Of a stretch of DNA of 7,635 bases, positions 6,495 through 7,635 are shown one piece after another. This stretch comes from Steroidobacteraceae bacterium. GTDB lineage: Bacteria; Pseudomonadota; Gammaproteobacteria; Steroidobacterales; Steroidobacteraceae. A program made the translations under genes and the position numbers. The notes under the pieces were generated by a model. That model was not told where the DNA came from, ran no database searches, and saw only the letters and a list, made by a program, of their open reading frames with translations. Position 1 is the first letter of the stretch. The number at the start of each line of letters is the position of its first letter. Location: NCBI GenBank assembly GCA_013044085.1, contig JABEVI010000149.1, positions 1-7,635 of the forward strand, given 5' to 3'.

Positions 6495-7457
6495 ATGTCG
6501 ACACAAACACGCCTGCTCGTGGTGATGGATCCCATCCAGGGCATCAAACCGGCCAAAGACAGCACGCTCGCGATGTTGTTGGCGGCCCAACGACGCGGCT
6601 TCGAGATCCTCTACGCCGAGCAAAAGGACCTCTGGTTGCGCGACGGCACGGCGTTTGGACGTCTCTCGCACCTGCGGGTGCGCGACGATGCGCAAAACTG
6701 GTTCGAATGCGATCCGGCGCAACCGACACGCCTCGGGGACTGTGACGTGATTCTGATGCGCAAGGACCCCCCTTTCGACACGGAGTATGTCTATACGACC
6801 TACATCCTCGAGCGGGCGCGCGACCAGGGAGCATTGGTCGTCAATGACCCGCGCGGTCTTCGCGACATGAACGAAAAGGTCTATACGGCCTGGTTCCCGG
6901 AATGCTGCGCCCCGACGCTCATCACGCGCGACATGGCCGACATGGCCGAATTCCTGCGTGAGCACACCAAAGCCGTCTGCAAGCCGCTGCACGGCATGGG
7001 CGGCCGGTCGATCTTCGTGCTTCAGCAGGACGACAAGAACCGCAACGTGATCTTCGAGACGCTGACCGACTATGGCAGCCGCTACGCCATCGTGCAGCGC
7101 TATCTGCCGGAAATTACGACCGCCGGGGACTGCCGGATCATACTCGTCGACGGCGAACCGGTTCCTTTTGCACTGAAGCGCATGCCGAGCGCAGACGACA
7201 ATCGCGGCAACCTCGCCGCCGGCGCACGCGCCGAGAGCCGGCCGCTGAATGAGCGCGACCGCTGGCTTTGCGGACGTATCGGACCGAAGCTACGCGCGGC
7301 CGGGATGCTGTTCGTCGGGCTGGACGTGATCGGCGACTATGTCACCGAGATCAACGTCACCAGTCCGACCGGGATCCGGGAACTGGACAAGAAACACGAC
7401 CTCGACATCGGCGGCCTGCTGCTGCAGGCGATCGACAGGACTCTGGAGAGCGCGTGA
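6495..7457 (+). CDS. gshB: Glutathione synthetase (ATP-grasp)
   Basis: This cytoplasmic enzyme joins gamma-glutamylcysteine and glycine with ATP to form glutathione, the second step of the pathway. It is 320 residues; the E. coli enzyme is 316. Family blocks in order are VVMDPIQGIKPAKDST (9-24), VILMRKDPPFDTEYVYTTYI (85-104) and NDPRGLRDMNEKVYTAWFPE (117-136). Next come the ATP-grasp glycine loop CKPLHGMGGRSIF (162-174), DGEPVPFALKRMP (219-231), NRGNLAAG (236-243), and the metal and substrate region FVGLDVIGDYVTEINVTSPT (273-292). One small departure from the E. coli pattern is His166 where KPLDGMGG has Asp. The start is set by GAGGA at 6484-6488. The stop overlaps the next gene in GTGA, which suggests an operon with the tonB-like gene. 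Identification is very secure. Confidence 0.98.
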   Translation: MSTQTRLLVVMDPIQGIKPAKDSTLAMLLAAQRRGFEILYAEQKDLWLRDGTAFGRLSHLRVRDDAQNWFECDPAQPTRLGDCDVILMRKDPPFDTEYVYTTYILERARDQGALVVNDPRGLRDMNEKVYTAWFPECCAPTLITRDMADMAEFLREHTKAVCKPLHGMGGRSIFVLQQDDKNRNVIFETLTDYGSRYAIVQRYLPEITTAGDCRIILVDGEPVPFALKRMPSADDNRGNLAAGARAESRPLNERDRWLCGRIGPKLRAAGMLFVGLDVIGDYVTEINVTSPTGIRELDKKHDLDIGGLLLQAIDRTLESA

Positions 7458-7635
7458 GTTCGCAGCTCCTGGACGCCGGACTCCCCCCGGCTCAAGACCG
7501 TTTGCTGACGACCTGTTTTCTGGCCGCCCTGCTGCATGGAATCATCATTCTCGGCGTGACCTTCAGCGCCCCCAAACACCTCTCCAAAGGGCCGGCGGCG
7601 CGCGCGCTGGAAGTCATCCTGGTCAGCGACAAAAC
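7454..7635 (+). CDS. tonB: TonB-family energy transducer, N-terminal fragment (3' end outside window)
   Basis: A frame starting with GTG at 7454-7456 runs open to the right edge, giving 60 codons plus two bases. A short polar N-terminus leads into one membrane segment at about 17-39 (LLTTCFLAALLHGIIILGVTF). His28 occupies the place of the functionally important transmembrane His of TonB. ALEVILVSDK (51-60) matches the segment after the anchor in Pseudomonas-type TonB proteins. TonB couples the proton motive force, through ExbB-ExbD, to outer-membrane receptors. The GTG shares GTGA with the gshB stop and has GGAGAG (7445-7450) upstream; the only other in-frame start seen, a GTG at residue 35, lies inside the membrane segment. 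The tonB-gshB-pilG order is known in Pseudomonas. The proline-rich and C-terminal TonB domains are not in view, so subtype and full function are unverified. Confidence 0.82.
   Translation, partial: MSSQLLDAGLPPAQDRLLTTCFLAALLHGIIILGVTFSAPKHLSKGPAARALEVILVSDK

Noticed and set aside
7337..7579. Minus-strand 80-codon frame across the gshB-tonB junction
   Set aside because: It is antisense to the conserved C-terminus of GshB and to the TonB membrane anchor, with no recognisable features.

Overview
The window is GC-rich, densely coding chromosomal DNA, most likely from a gammaproteobacterium. On the minus strand it holds a Pil-Chp chemosensory operon that controls type IV pilus twitching motility, transcribed pilG > pilH > pilI > pilJ > chpA. 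On the plus strand, diverging from pilG, lie gshB (glutathione synthetase) and the start of a tonB-type gene. The same neighbourhood (tonB and gshB next to pilGHIJ and chpA) is known from Pseudomonas aeruginosa and relatives, which is the main reason for the gammaproteobacterial call. I cannot name a genus.

Layout from left to right: bases 1-2882 are the N-terminal 960 codons of chpA, which run off the left edge uninterrupted. Then come pilJ (2905-4911), pilI (4931-5509), pilH (5506-5871) and pilG (5885-6280). A divergent intergenic region of 214 bases (6281-6494) follows, then gshB (6495-7457) and a partial tonB-like gene (7454 to the right edge). Gaps within the pil operon are 13 to 22 bases, or a 4-base ATGA overlap, so it reads as one transcription unit. 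gshB and tonB share a GTGA overlap and are probably co-transcribed.

How the genes work together (family knowledge): PilJ is the membrane chemoreceptor and PilI is the CheW-like coupling protein. ChpA is the very large hybrid histidine kinase with several phosphotransfer domains, and PilG and PilH are the two single-domain response regulators. In P. aeruginosa, PilG favours pilus extension and cAMP signalling, while PilH counteracts it or favours retraction. GshB makes glutathione, and the TonB-like protein would energise outer-membrane transport; neither has an obvious functional tie to the pilus genes.

Notable points: there is no pilK (CheR-type methyltransferase) between pilJ and chpA. The second visible HPt motif of ChpA departs from consensus. 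An in-frame 15-base tandem repeat sits in a ChpA linker. The divergent intergenic region carries an imperfect inverted repeat in an AT-rich patch. I found no mobile element, CRISPR array, RNA gene or clear terminator, and no convincing sign of an undescribed system. Several long open frames antisense to chpA, pilJ and pilG are best explained as shadows of GC-rich coding sequence.
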